A DNA stretch of 51,053 nucleotides from an uncultured Chryseobacterium sp. (GCA_913778085.1 CAJYXJ010000067.1:1-51053); one strand, 5' to 3'; positions 11,084 through 19,538 are shown, counted from the first letter of the stretch. Numbers and translations: made by a program. The notes: generated from the letters alone by a model not told the origin.

Positions 11084-11905
11084 TTACTTTTTAAGCAGAA
11101 CAATTTCGACCCTCCGGTTTTTACTGAAATCGTCTTCTGTACGTTCGGGATATACAACAGGATTAAGATGTCCCTGGCCGGTAGCTTTTATCCTTGAAGG
11201 CGTGATTCCCTGCTGCTCCAGGAATTCTTTGATGGCGTTTGCTCTTGTAAAGGAAAGATTGAAGGTTTTGAGGTCCAGGTCCTGACCGTCAAAATTATCA
11301 TAATCACAACAAATATGACCCTGCAGCTCGACTTCCAGGGACGGATTGCTTTTTAAAATACCCGCAAGCTGTGCAAGAACGGGATTTGCTTTGGAAAGCC
11401 AGACATGACGCCCTCCTACAAAATTCACATTCGGCAGCGAAAAGGTATCTCTTACTTTCATTTCAGATACCCTTTTGCTGAAGAAACTCGCGTATGCTTT
11501 TCCGGATCTAATCTCTCCCGAAACCATTACCCGGTCGATAAAAATATCCACCCTCCTGTTTTTCTTTCGCAGTTCCTCTGTGCTGTTATCGTTGATCTGT
11601 TTTTCTTTTCCCAGACCCGTTAAACTTTGTAGTTCGATATTACCGCCGATCTTTTTCTGCAGATAAGCACCGACGGCCCCGGCACGACTTTCCGAAAGTT
11701 TTTTATTGTAATCCGAAGATCCGGAAATATCACAATTTCCGAAGATTCTGAACTTCAGCTTTTTATTCAGACGGCTGAGGCTGTCCAGTTTTTTCTGTGA
11801 ATCCAGGCTGAGTTCAGCACTGTTGTAATCGAAATATACAGAAGTAAGCATCTGTGCTTTGAAATTTAGGCATAAAAAGATCAGTAAGATCAGAATTCTC
11901 ATCAT
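11084..11905 (-). CDS. OmpA-family protein with two tandem OmpA-like domains
   Basis: Exported protein of 273 residues beginning with a signal peptide (MMRILILLIFLCLNFKAQ). Two peptidoglycan-binding OmpA C-terminal-type domains are visible. The first, about residues 20-112, has VYFDYNSAEL, SESRAGAVGAYL and ELRKKNRRVDIFI. The second, about 150-272, has ELQGHICCDYD, FTRANAIKEFL and FSKNRRVEIVLL. No beta-barrel precedes them, so it probably acts as a periplasmic or outer-membrane-associated wall-binding protein. It is a single gene, and the duplication within one short polypeptide is its distinctive feature. Confidence 0.85.
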   Translation of the reverse strand: MMRILILLIFLCLNFKAQMLTSVYFDYNSAELSLDSQKKLDSLSRLNKKLKFRIFGNCDISGSSDYNKKLSESRAGAVGAYLQKKIGGNIELQSLTGLGKEKQINDNSTEELRKKNRRVDIFIDRVMVSGEIRSGKAYASFFSKRVSEMKVRDTFSLPNVNFVGGRHVWLSKANPVLAQLAGILKSNPSLEVELQGHICCDYDNFDGQDLDLKTFNLSFTRANAIKEFLEQQGITPSRIKATGQGHLNPVVYPERTEDDFSKNRRVEIVLLKK

Positions 11906-12005
11906 ATTCAGCTTTTTGTCATAAAACGGAAAACCTGGTGAAATAGTTTGTCCGGTTTTTTCGAAAATCCTTATTTTTACTTCATGCCATTTTAATTTAA
12001 AACCT

Positions 12006-12470
12006 ATGAAGATCCGATATTTATTTTATATTGTCCTGTTTTTCGCTTCACCATTATATCAGTGTCAACATGCAGATCCCGACTATGAACAAATCGAGGG
12101 AAGCTGGAAAGGGAATTTTAAGGATAGTAAAAACCTGTATCCGGTCAATCTGGAAATTTCAAAAAGCAGCCAAAATAAAAACTCTTACCAATTCATTTTC
12201 AATAATTTTAACAATGAAAAATTTTATGTAACGAAAAGCCGTGTTAAGCAGGATTCCCCAAAAAAATTCACTTTCACCATTGAAGAAGCAGGACTTTCGT
12301 ATTGTGCAAATTGCAAATTTACCGAAGGAAAAGTGATCCTCACGATAATGGATGACCAAACCATCAAATTGTCAATCCTCTCTGTTGGTCCCATGTATTG
12401 GCGGAGCTATGACGTTCAGGAAGGAATGCCGGATATTTCGGGCCTGGTCTTGATGAAAGACCGGAAATAA
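12006..12470 (+). CDS. Small exported protein of unknown function
   Basis: 154 residues with a hydrophobic leader (MKIRYLFYIVLFFASPLYQCQ). A Cys at residue 20 follows LYQ, which is a poor lipobox, so either lipid anchoring or ordinary cleavage is possible. The mature part has a beta-rich pattern starting EIEGSWKGNF-like (read EQIEGSWKGNF), reminiscent of small lipocalin-like domains, and a CANC pair that might form a disulfide. It is a single gene, divergent from the OmpA-like gene. I do not recognise the family. Confidence 0.6.
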   Translation: MKIRYLFYIVLFFASPLYQCQHADPDYEQIEGSWKGNFKDSKNLYPVNLEISKSSQNKNSYQFIFNNFNNEKFYVTKSRVKQDSPKKFTFTIEEAGLSYCANCKFTEGKVILTIMDDQTIKLSILSVGPMYWRSYDVQEGMPDISGLVLMKDRK

Positions 12471-12761
12471 AAAGTCATGAAAAAAATTTCAGGATTCACA
12501 TGTTGTATCATCGATTTCTTATGTCGGTTTATTAGAAGACTTTCATCAGTCTCCACTTTTACCAAGATTATTCTTCTAAAGTCTTTGAAGGTTTATCCCC
12601 CTTTTACCGGACAGCTGGCTTCTTTCTTTTTACTTATGCTAAAAAAAATCAACACACTTTAAAAGCAGCCGTTGGGGATAGATCAAAAATTCCGGCGAAG
12701 CAAACTTCCGCCGGAACTGAAAATAAATTAATTTACCAAAAAAATATCCTCTGGACATTAT
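12471..12761. other. Intergenic region
   Basis: Between two convergent genes. A 61-codon ORF at 12477 is short, cysteine-rich at its start and lacks any other support, so I do not call it. The only clear structure is the terminator at 12685-12716. Confidence 0.5.
12685..12716 (-). terminator. Terminator of the first delta-60 T9SS gene
   Basis: Perfect 8-bp stem TTCCGGCG/CGCCGGAA with an 11-base loop, followed on the minus strand by TTTTTG. It lies about 45 bases beyond the stop codon at 12762. Confidence 0.8.
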
Positions 12762-14168
12762 TTAATTTTTAACTGCTTTCTTTGAGATTACTTTACCGGA
12801 TGCAGTAGTTATCTTTACAAAATAGTTTCCTTTTACCAGTGATGAAGTATTGAGCTTGGACTTTTTTCCTTTTAAAACAATCCTGCCTGTTCCATCGGCA
12901 ATTTCCACCTCATTTACCGGTTCATCCGCGAATAGGGAAAGCTCGTCTTTAAAAGGATTATTGATCCGGATATCCTGATTTTTTAAAAATAATCCGTCTG
13001 CGGAGAGCACCTGCTGCTGGATAACAAACCTTGAAATATTGTTGTCGTGTATTACATAAATGTAATTATCCTTTACAAAAATGAACCGTAATCCCGGATA
13101 GGTATAAGAAGTACCTGAAAGAGGATAAAAAGTATTGTTATTGATCGTTACATTATTTCCGTTCAAAGAATAACAGGCAATTCCCAGTTCCTGTGCTGAA
13201 TTTTCCGCAGGCACAAAGATAAGATTATTGTAAGCCAGAGGCTGGGCATCAGCAGAATAGACAGTCCCGTTATAGGCAAATGATTTATTTCCCGTAATTG
13301 TGCCATTGGTTCCTACAGAAGGATCTAAATTTCCCTGAATATTGGTTTTTGTAAAATAGATATGGTTGCTGTCTGTAAATTTATTGATAAATGAGCCGTC
13401 ATTCTGTGAAGCCTGGATACCGGAATCATATGATGCTGCGGAAGGAATACCTGAATTCCTTACCTGCGCGTATCCGCCCTGACCGTAGGAAGTATCCAGA
13501 TTCCCGGTATTGATATCAATTTTCCGGATGCTGGACTGCCCCGGCGAAGGATTGATAAATTCATAAAGCGCGTTGCCTGTATTGAAAAAGAATTCGTAGC
13601 TGCTGTTTCCGTTCGGATCACCTGCTATGGCAGCATTGATGCCCATTAAACCGTTGATGCCGTAAGAAGAATCCGGAGTTCCGTCGGGCAGAAACTTGTA
13701 AAAGCCTGCATCATCACGGAAGAAAATCTTACCGTCGGAAAGTACAAGTTTATAATTCCAGTCGGCTGCCTGCATGGCCGACCCGGAGAAACTACTGTCC
13801 GGCTGACCGTTTGAGAGGTATTTCTTATTTCCGTTGGTCAGGAAAAAATTATTATTTGCATAAAAATAATACGCTTCAAAATAAGGTATCAGTACATTCC
13901 CATTATTTCCGAAACTGGCATCAAGAGAACCATCGCTGTTCAAACGGGTAAACTGGGTTTCGCTGCTGCTTCCTGAAGGATAGCTTACAAAAATTTTATT
14001 TCCCTGAAAGGTCGAATGGATGTTGGGAATAAGCAGCAGATAATTATTTGAACCTACCCCTGAAATGGTAACCGTTCCGTTGGTTCCGAATGACGTATCT
14101 TTTGCAATATTGATCTGCGCATTGGCCATAGTACATGCCAAGCCCAGAAAGGTAATAATTTGTTTCAT
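12762..14168 (-). CDS. Delta-60-repeat protein with T9SS type A sorting domain
   Basis: Secreted or surface protein of 468 residues. The signal peptide is MKQIITFLGLACTMANAQ. The body carries several delta-60-type repeats with the pattern NxDGSLDxSFGxxG (for example SDGSLDASFGNNGN, PDGTPDSSYGINGL, NTGNLDTSYGQGGY), expected to form a beta-propeller. The last 75 residues are a T9SS sorting domain, with VNEVEIADGTGRIVLKGK, LNTSSLVKGNYFVKI and KVISKKAVKN, that directs the protein through the type IX system and is then removed. A paralogue lies immediately upstream on the same strand. The ligand or function is unknown. Confidence 0.85.
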   Translation of the reverse strand: MKQIITFLGLACTMANAQINIAKDTSFGTNGTVTISGVGSNNYLLLIPNIHSTFQGNKIFVSYPSGSSSETQFTRLNSDGSLDASFGNNGNVLIPYFEAYYFYANNNFFLTNGNKKYLSNGQPDSSFSGSAMQAADWNYKLVLSDGKIFFRDDAGFYKFLPDGTPDSSYGINGLMGINAAIAGDPNGNSSYEFFFNTGNALYEFINPSPGQSSIRKIDINTGNLDTSYGQGGYAQVRNSGIPSAASYDSGIQASQNDGSFINKFTDSNHIYFTKTNIQGNLDPSVGTNGTITGNKSFAYNGTVYSADAQPLAYNNLIFVPAENSAQELGIACYSLNGNNVTINNNTFYPLSGTSYTYPGLRFIFVKDNYIYVIHDNNISRFVIQQQVLSADGLFLKNQDIRINNPFKDELSLFADEPVNEVEIADGTGRIVLKGKKSKLNTSSLVKGNYFVKITTASGKVISKKAVKN

Positions 14169-14190
14169 AAAAACGTGTTTTTTATTTATG

Positions 14191-14198
14191 CAAATCTA
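14191..14198 (-). promoter_or_regulatory. Bacteroidota-type -7 element of the 12762-14168 gene
   Basis: The minus strand reads TAGATTTG, a full match to TAnnTTTG, about 25 bases before the ATG. I see no convincing -33 TTTG at the ideal distance. Confidence 0.55.
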
Positions 14199-14524
14199 CA
14201 ATAATTTTCTATCCCATCTTACACATGTTTCAAAGTTATTAAAACTTTATTTTGCCTTATTTTAAATTTCCTGCCTTTCACTCCATCCGCAAGAATTGAT
14301 TTCCTGCAATTTCAAATTCTTTGATGCACTTAAAATTCATAGGCTGTAAAGGCAAATTCAGATTTTAAGTTAGCCAAATACTAGTGTCAGACCGGATTTC
14401 TGTTCCCGTTTAAAACTATCGTTATTGGAATAATCATCCAAACCTATAATACATCCATTTCCAGCTATCTGATAAGATATTAATGTTTTTAATTTAACAG
14501 AAATATATTAATGTGTTATCTGAA

Positions 14525-14553
14525 ACAGAAAACCCCGGATTTGATCCAGGGTT
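14525..14553 (-). terminator. Terminator of the second delta-60 T9SS gene
   Basis: Stem AACCCTGGA/TCCGGGGTT (one G-T pair) with loop TCAAA on the minus strand, followed by TTCTGTTT. It lies 25 bases beyond the stop codon at 14578. Confidence 0.8.
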
Positions 14554-14577
14554 CCCTATCCGTATGAGATTAAGAGA

Positions 14578-15999
14578 TTAGAGCTTCATCCCTTTTTTGG
14601 AAATGATCTTATCTTTTTGGGTCGTAATTTTAATAATATAAATACCTTTCTGAAGACCGGAAGTATTGATATTTTTTGATGATCTGCTTTTCATGATCAG
14701 TCTGCCACTTTTATCGAAAATTTCTACAGACTTTATTTCTTCGTTTGTGATCAGATTCAGCTCGTTACGGAATGGATTGACAAACCAGACATCGATTGTT
14801 CGGTCAGTTTCATTTACGGCAAGAACATTATTTGAAATAACATACCTTTTAATTATTCTCGGGCTGATCATCAGATACAGATAATTATCCTTTGCCGAAA
14901 TTGAAATTTTATCATCGGGATTTATCATCGAGGTGGTAATGCCCGTATCCAAAAGATTCTGACCGTTGATCGTGCTTAAATTACTGCCGTCAGCACTCAG
15001 AAGGAATAGCTTCCTGGGATAACTGTTGTCCATAACCGGTATGACAACGTGATTGTTTACCATTGTAAAATCCTGTGCGTATAAGAGGTCGGTTCCATTC
15101 ATATTGCCGGGGAGATCTATTCTCCCGTTAGAACCGAATGAAGTATCGAGCATACCCGAGGGTAAAGTCTTTGTAAGAAATTTTGCAGATGGATTGCTTT
15201 CCTCAAACAGATAATTGATCAGTGAATTATCATTCATCATACAGAATTTCATTATTGTAGCTGAAGCGCCCACAGTGTACTGCGCATTTCCGTTAATCCC
15301 AAAACTGGTGTCATAATTCCCCGTAGTATAATTCATCTTCCGGAGCGTCGAATTGTTGGATTCATATTCAATAACAGAATTGCCGGAATGGAAGGCTACG
15401 AATTTTTCATTGTTACTGAAAGCGGTATTGGTATAATTGGATAAAATGCTGTTACAGGCTATTGTTCCGCTGATACCGAAAGTGGAATCAAGCTGCCCTG
15501 AAGGATTGAGCTGATAAATTCTGTCTGTAGTTCTGATGAGCAGGTTTCCATTCGGGAGAACCTTACGGTAGACCTCATTGGCCTGGATTTCCGTTTGCCC
15601 GGCAGTTCCGTAGGTGGAATCCAACGTTCCGTCGTAATGAAATTTTTTACCTGAAAACATCATCATATCAGCAGCACCGGAATTATGAATGAAGTCATCG
15701 CTGCCTGCCGTACCATACATTAACGGACACGCAAAAGACCCTCCTGTTCCAAAAGATGAATCTATACTGCCATCCGTACCCAGCAAAGTAATTCTTGAAT
15801 CCGTAAGGCTGGAGGTCGACAGATCAAAGTTCTGAACGATAATTTTGCCGTTTATAAAATGATAAGACAGAAATCCACTCAGACCGGGATTTAAATTTAC
15901 AATACTGTTGCTTCCGAAATTAGAATCTGATAGAAGGTTAAGTTGAGCGTAGGACGTAGAAGCTACCAACGCTAACGCGGTAATAAATGATTTTTTCAT
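14578..15999 (-). CDS. Delta-60-repeat protein with T9SS type A sorting domain (paralogue)
   Basis: 473 residues from the start MKKSFITALALVASTSYAQ (15999), a clear signal peptide. The upstream in-frame ATG at 16098 would include the promoter and terminator region, so I reject it. Delta-60-like repeats include GTDGSIDSSFGTGGS, HYDGTLDSTYGTAGQ, PSGQLDSTFGISGT and PSGMLDTSFGSNGR. The C-terminal T9SS domain shows NPFRNELNLITNEEIKSVEI-type spacing, SGRLIMKSRSSKNINTSGL and KGIYIIKI. It is similar throughout to its neighbour at 12762-14168, so the pair most likely arose by tandem duplication. Confidence 0.85.
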   Translation of the reverse strand: MKKSFITALALVASTSYAQLNLLSDSNFGSNSIVNLNPGLSGFLSYHFINGKIIVQNFDLSTSSLTDSRITLLGTDGSIDSSFGTGGSFACPLMYGTAGSDDFIHNSGAADMMMFSGKKFHYDGTLDSTYGTAGQTEIQANEVYRKVLPNGNLLIRTTDRIYQLNPSGQLDSTFGISGTIACNSILSNYTNTAFSNNEKFVAFHSGNSVIEYESNNSTLRKMNYTTGNYDTSFGINGNAQYTVGASATIMKFCMMNDNSLINYLFEESNPSAKFLTKTLPSGMLDTSFGSNGRIDLPGNMNGTDLLYAQDFTMVNNHVVIPVMDNSYPRKLFLLSADGSNLSTINGQNLLDTGITTSMINPDDKISISAKDNYLYLMISPRIIKRYVISNNVLAVNETDRTIDVWFVNPFRNELNLITNEEIKSVEIFDKSGRLIMKSRSSKNINTSGLQKGIYIIKITTQKDKIISKKGMKL

Positions 16000-16022
16000 A
16001 ATATTTTGTTTGTGGTGTGTAT

Positions 16023-16030
16023 CAAAATTA
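16023..16030 (-). promoter_or_regulatory. -7 element of the 14578-15999 gene
   Basis: The minus strand reads TAATTTTG (TAnnTTTG) about 24 bases before the ATG at 15999. This supports the shorter start for that gene. Confidence 0.6.
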
Positions 16031-16049
16031 ACGATTTTTTTCACACAAA

Positions 16050-16079
16050 AATGAAAAAGCAGGCAATAAATGCCTGCTT
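16050..16079 (-). terminator. lysS terminator
   Basis: Perfect 8-bp stem AAGCAGGC/GCCTGCTT with a 7-base loop, followed on the minus strand by TTTTCATTTTT. It lies 27 bases beyond the lysS stop codon. Confidence 0.85.
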
Positions 16080-16105
16080 CTATATATCTGTGGTACATAA
16101 AGTTA

Positions 16106-17806
16106 CTAAACCAGTTTCATCAAGATATTCTCATCGGTCTTTTCTACCTTTACGAGGTTTGCTTTTGTTAAATTTTTAGAAGCTTTGTCCCATTTTTTAC
16201 CGGAAAGCTGGCTTCTCTGTTTTACTTCAGCCAGTGAAAACGCTTCTTGCTGAGAATTTAAAATTTCAAGAATTACCTTTTCGTCCTCCCCCAATTCAAT
16301 CTGCGGAACCGTTTTTTCCGGTTTCATTTGCGGGAAGAACAGCACTTCCTGAATAGAGGCATTATCGGTAAGGAACATAATGAGTCGGTCCATCCCAATT
16401 CCTAATCCTGAGGTCGGCGGCATCCCGTATTCCAATGCCCTCAGGAAATCCTCGTCGATAAACTGCCCTGCTTCATCATCTCCTTTTTCAGCCAGTTTCA
16501 GCTGGTCTTCAAAACGCTCTCTTTGGTCGATCGGGTCGTTAAGCTCGGAATAGGCATTGGCGATTTCTTTACCGCAAACCATTAATTCAAAACGTTCTGT
16601 CAGACCCTCTTTGCTTCTGTGTTTTTTTGTTAAAGGTGACATTTCGATCGGGTAATCGGTAATAAAAGTCGGCTGGATGAAGTTTCCTTCGCATTTCTCA
16701 CCGAAGATTTCATCGATCAACTTTCCTTTCCCCATAGTTTCATTCACTTCAATACCGATTGATTTGGCAAAATCGAATAATTCCTGCTCGGTTTTACCGG
16801 TAATATCGAAACCTGTGAATTTCAGGATGGCATCCGTCATAGAAACCCTTTCATAAGGGGCTTTAAAATCCACTTCATATTCTCCGAAAGTCGCTTTGGT
16901 AGTTCCGTTTACCTGGATGGCACAGAATTCCAGTAATTTCTCGGTGAAATCCATCATCCAGTTATAATCTTTGTAAGCGACATAGATTTCCATAGCGGTA
17001 AATTCCGGGTTATGGGTACGGTCCATCCCTTCATTCCTGAAGTTTTTGGAGAATTCGTAAACTCCGTCGAATCCGCCTACGATCAGTCTTTTCAGATATA
17101 GCTCGTTGGCGATTCTCAAATACAGCGGAATATCCAAAGCATTGTGATGGGTAATGAAAGGCCTAGCGGCAGCTCCACCCGGAATCGACTGTAAAATCGG
17201 TGTTTCTACCTCAAAATACCCGGCATCGTTGAAGAACGTTCTCATGGCATTGAAAAGTTTCGTTCGCTTCACGAAAACTTCTTTGACGTGAGGGTTTACC
17301 GTAAGATCCACATAACGCTGTCTGTACCTCATCTCCGGATCATTGAAGGCATCGTGCACAACTCCGTTTTCATCTGTTTTTGCCTGTGGTAAAGGTCTCA
17401 GAGATTTAGTTAAAAGTGTAAAATTCTTTACCAACACCGTCATTTCACCTACCTGCGTGGTAAAAAGCTCTCCTTCCACCCCAATGATGTCGCCTATATC
17501 CAAAAGGTGCTTGTAGACTTCATTGTACAATGTTTTGTCTTCACCCGTGCAGATCTCGTCCCTGTTGAAATACACCTGGATACGACCTGTAGAATCCTGC
17601 AATTCAGCAAAAGAAGCTTTCCCCTGAATTCTTCTGGACATCAGTCTTCCAGCAATCTTCACCTGTTTACTTTCTGCGAACTCCTGTTTTATAGATTCTG
17701 TGGTATCCGTAATAACGTATTCATCCGCAGGGAATGCGTTGATCCCCATTTCAACAAGCTTGTTCAGCTTTTCTCTTCTAATGATTTCCTGTTCTGATAA
17801 TTGCAT
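16106..17806 (-). CDS. lysS: Lysyl-tRNA synthetase (class II)
   Basis: Charges tRNA-Lys in the cytoplasm. The N-terminal OB-fold anticodon-binding domain (about 50-150, with GRLMSRRIQGKASFAELQD) precedes the class II catalytic core with motif 2 (FRNEGMDRTHNPEFT), CGKEIANAYSELNDP and motif 3 (GLGIGMDRLIMFL). It has 566 residues instead of the roughly 500 usual in E. coli. About 60 C-terminal residues follow the core (from EDEKVILEIL to ENILMKLV), with a pattern like a small winged helix (FSLAEVKQRSQLSGKKW). The role of this tail is not known to me. Confidence 0.97.
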   Translation of the reverse strand: MQLSEQEIIRREKLNKLVEMGINAFPADEYVITDTTESIKQEFAESKQVKIAGRLMSRRIQGKASFAELQDSTGRIQVYFNRDEICTGEDKTLYNEVYKHLLDIGDIIGVEGELFTTQVGEMTVLVKNFTLLTKSLRPLPQAKTDENGVVHDAFNDPEMRYRQRYVDLTVNPHVKEVFVKRTKLFNAMRTFFNDAGYFEVETPILQSIPGGAAARPFITHHNALDIPLYLRIANELYLKRLIVGGFDGVYEFSKNFRNEGMDRTHNPEFTAMEIYVAYKDYNWMMDFTEKLLEFCAIQVNGTTKATFGEYEVDFKAPYERVSMTDAILKFTGFDITGKTEQELFDFAKSIGIEVNETMGKGKLIDEIFGEKCEGNFIQPTFITDYPIEMSPLTKKHRSKEGLTERFELMVCGKEIANAYSELNDPIDQRERFEDQLKLAEKGDDEAGQFIDEDFLRALEYGMPPTSGLGIGMDRLIMFLTDNASIQEVLFFPQMKPEKTVPQIELGEDEKVILEILNSQQEAFSLAEVKQRSQLSGKKWDKASKNLTKANLVKVEKTDENILMKLV

Positions 17807-17999
17807 TTCTTATTTTTCTAAAAGCGTACAAATTTAGTGATTATTTACAATAATTAAGTTTAAAAGTTAGATCAAATATTATATCCATTAAATTCTGAAT
17901 ATTAAAGAAAATAATCAATAATATATACAATTTTATAAAAAATTTTAAATTAAAATTAAAATATCACTTTTTAATGAATTAAAATAGATTAAAAATTGT
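17807..17999. other. Very A/T-rich intergenic stretch
   Basis: It lies between the divergent lysS start and the small-transcript promoter at 18000. It is almost wholly A and T with short runs and no ORF; probably the two promoter regions back to back. Confidence 0.4.
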
Positions 18000-18007
18000 T
18001 ACCTTTG
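18000..18007 (+). promoter_or_regulatory. -7 element of a small free-standing transcript
   Basis: TACCTTTG, a full match to TAnnTTTG, lies about 40 bases before a short ORF. No strong -33 TTTG is present. The predicted start of transcription is near 18012. Confidence 0.5.
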
Positions 18008-18046
18008 GGTTACATCACGAATCAAAATAAAATAAAGTATGAAAAA

Positions 18047-18136
18047 ATGATGACTTTGTTTCCCCGTATTTTTACCACGTCCCGGCTGAATCTTCCGGTA
18101 CAGATCGATATGGGCGGGCGGATTGTTCAGATGTAA
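18047..18136 (+). CDS. Candidate 29-residue small protein or leader peptide
   Basis: The ORF starts MMTLFPRIFTTSRLN, continues LPVQIDMGGR and ends IVQM. It is preceded by a three-codon ORF (Met-Lys-Lys-stop, 18039-18050) whose stop overlaps the ATGATG start. Promoter (18000) and terminator (18191-18220) enclose it in a transcript of about 200 bases with no other gene. The G/C content rises sharply over the ORF compared with the flanks, which suggests selection at the protein or RNA level. There is no signal peptide or membrane segment. It might be a leader peptide without a structural gene, a small protein or an sRNA; I cannot decide. Confidence 0.4.
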   Translation: MMTLFPRIFTTSRLNLPVQIDMGGRIVQM

Positions 18137-18190
18137 ATTCTTTTTAAAAGCCCGATTTTCAGTATGATTCTAGAAACACAATGCTCTAAG

Positions 18191-18220
18191 CACCTTACAA
18201 CCTGTAAGGTGTTTACTTTT
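18191..18220 (+). terminator. Terminator of the small transcript
   Basis: Perfect 9-bp stem CACCTTACA/TGTAAGGTG with loop ACC, then TTTACTTTT on the plus strand. The minus side has no T-run, so it serves the plus-strand transcript rather than rlmF. Its T-run overlaps the last codons of rlmF. Confidence 0.75.
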
Positions 18221-19151
18221 GGTTTACATTCAGCCAGGTCTTGTGCTTCTGCTGCGGAACATACGTCCATGCCAGCATCCTGCTGATCTTCTGTCCCTGC
18301 GCCATTTCGATTATCCTGAATTCTACAGCTTTTACTTTCTTAAGAAGAGAAGTGAGCTTAAAGAGGTGGTCTTTTTTGGAAACCAGACAGGTAAACCACA
18401 GCACCTGTAAAGGATACAGCGTACTTTCTCTGATCATTTTTGTGATAAATGCCAGCTCACCGCCTTCACACCAAAGTTCGGATTGCATCCCGCCGAAATT
18501 CAGGACCGGCTTACGGACTTTTGATTTGCTTAAGTTCTTTGTTTTTCTCAGGCTTCCTCTGAAAGCGGATGCTTCGGAATCATGGAACGGAGGGTTGCAC
18601 ATGGAAAAGGCAAACCGATCTGCAGGTTCTATGATATTTTTAAAGATATGATCCGTTTCCGGCTGTTTTTTCAGACGGATAGCCGGTGACAAATCCGGAT
18701 TATGGCCTAAGATCTGTTCCGCATTTCGCAGAGAGTCTCCATTAATATCAGTCCCAAGCATATTCCAGCCGTATGAGCGGTTCGCAATTAAAGGATAGAC
18801 CAGATTGGCTCCCGTCCCGATATCAAGCCCATGTATCTCTTGACCTTCCGGAAGTTTACTGAAAGATTCCGCCAATAGATCGGCGATGTAATGAATGTAA
18901 TCTGCCCTGCCGGGAATCGGCGGACAGAGGTTGGCATCGGGAATATCCCACTGCTGAACCTTATAAAAGTGCAACAACAAAGCTTTATTCAGGAGCTTAA
19001 CCGCCTTTGGAAGGCTGAAATTGATCGTCACACTTTGATAAGCGTTCACAAAAACATAATGTTTGAGTTCAGGTACACCGGCAATCAGCTGATCGAAATC
19101 GTACGGATCCCGGTGGAGGTTTCTGGGATGCAGGTTGGACTTTTCAGCCAT
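18213..19151 (-). CDS. rlmF: 23S rRNA (adenine1618-N6)-methyltransferase
   Basis: Methylates N6 of A1618 in 23S rRNA using S-adenosylmethionine. The start MAEKSNLHPRNLHRDPYDFDQL is the hallmark N-terminus of the family. The SAM-binding loop is HGLDIGTGANLVYPLI and the catalytic motif of N6-adenine methyltransferases is CNPPFHDS. The length of 312 residues is typical. It is the last gene of a three-gene unit after a small lipoprotein and a cytochrome c, with a gap of only 3 bases to the cytochrome. Confidence 0.93.
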   Translation of the reverse strand: MAEKSNLHPRNLHRDPYDFDQLIAGVPELKHYVFVNAYQSVTINFSLPKAVKLLNKALLLHFYKVQQWDIPDANLCPPIPGRADYIHYIADLLAESFSKLPEGQEIHGLDIGTGANLVYPLIANRSYGWNMLGTDINGDSLRNAEQILGHNPDLSPAIRLKKQPETDHIFKNIIEPADRFAFSMCNPPFHDSEASAFRGSLRKTKNLSKSKVRKPVLNFGGMQSELWCEGGELAFITKMIRESTLYPLQVLWFTCLVSKKDHLFKLTSLLKKVKAVEFRIIEMAQGQKISRMLAWTYVPQQKHKTWLNVNQK

Positions 19152-19154
19152 GCC

Positions 19155-19526
19155 TTATTTTTTCAGGCTTAAAATATACTGCACCATTTTTTTGGCATCT
19201 TCTTTAGATACCTGCGGATGAGGAGACATCGGCACCCCGCCCCAGATTCCGCTGCCGCCTTCAATGATCTTGGAAGCCAGCAGCTCCGCATCTTTTTCAG
19301 AATATTTATCTGCAATCTGCTGATAAGAAGGGCCGATCATCTTTTCGTTCACAGCGTGGCATCCGGAACAGTCCAGCATCTCCATAATCTGATCTCCGGA
19401 AAAATGGCTTTTGCCGGGTTCCGATACCGATGCCGTTCCGGAACCGGTACCCGATGAAGGAGTTTCTTTTTTAGAACAGGAAAACATCAGCATTACCATC
19501 GCTCCTGCCAAAAACAGATTTCTCAT
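19155..19526 (-). CDS. Small class I cytochrome c lipoprotein
   Basis: 123 residues. The signal peptide ends in the lipobox MFSC, so the protein is probably anchored to a membrane facing the periplasm. A Ser/Gly-rich linker is followed by one heme-binding site CSGCH (about residue 54) and the Met ligand in VPMSPHPQ. The size and the ending KKMVQYILSLKK match mono-heme cytochromes c-551/c552-like electron carriers. It lies between rlmF and a small lipoprotein gene; the partner oxidase is not known, although cydAB cannot be its partner since bd oxidases take quinol. Confidence 0.88.
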   Translation of the reverse strand: MRNLFLAGAMVMLMFSCSKKETPSSGTGSGTASVSEPGKSHFSGDQIMEMLDCSGCHAVNEKMIGPSYQQIADKYSEKDAELLASKIIEGGSGIWGGVPMSPHPQVSKEDAKKMVQYILSLKK

Positions 19527-19538
19527 GATTTTCCTTAA

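Larger units (their letters stand above)
14169..14577. other. Intergenic region between the two delta-60 genes
   Basis: It holds the promoter of the 12762-14168 gene near 14191 and the terminator of the 14578-15999 gene at 14525-14553. The middle part is A/T-rich without a recognisable gene or repeat. The two paralogues therefore seem to be separate transcription units. Confidence 0.6.

Noticed and set aside
12477-12662. 61-codon ORF after the small exported protein
   Set aside because: Short, Cys-rich and Leu-rich without family resemblance, no promoter or terminator of its own, and it lies in a convergent gap. Probably chance.
14578-16098. Longer start (16098) for the second delta-60 protein
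   Set aside because: The region contains the lysS terminator and the gene's own -7 element; the signal peptide starts at 15999.
17807-18000. Possible origin-like A/T-rich region
   Set aside because: It is A/T-rich but shows no DnaA-box cluster or replication genes nearby; it is better explained as promoter DNA.
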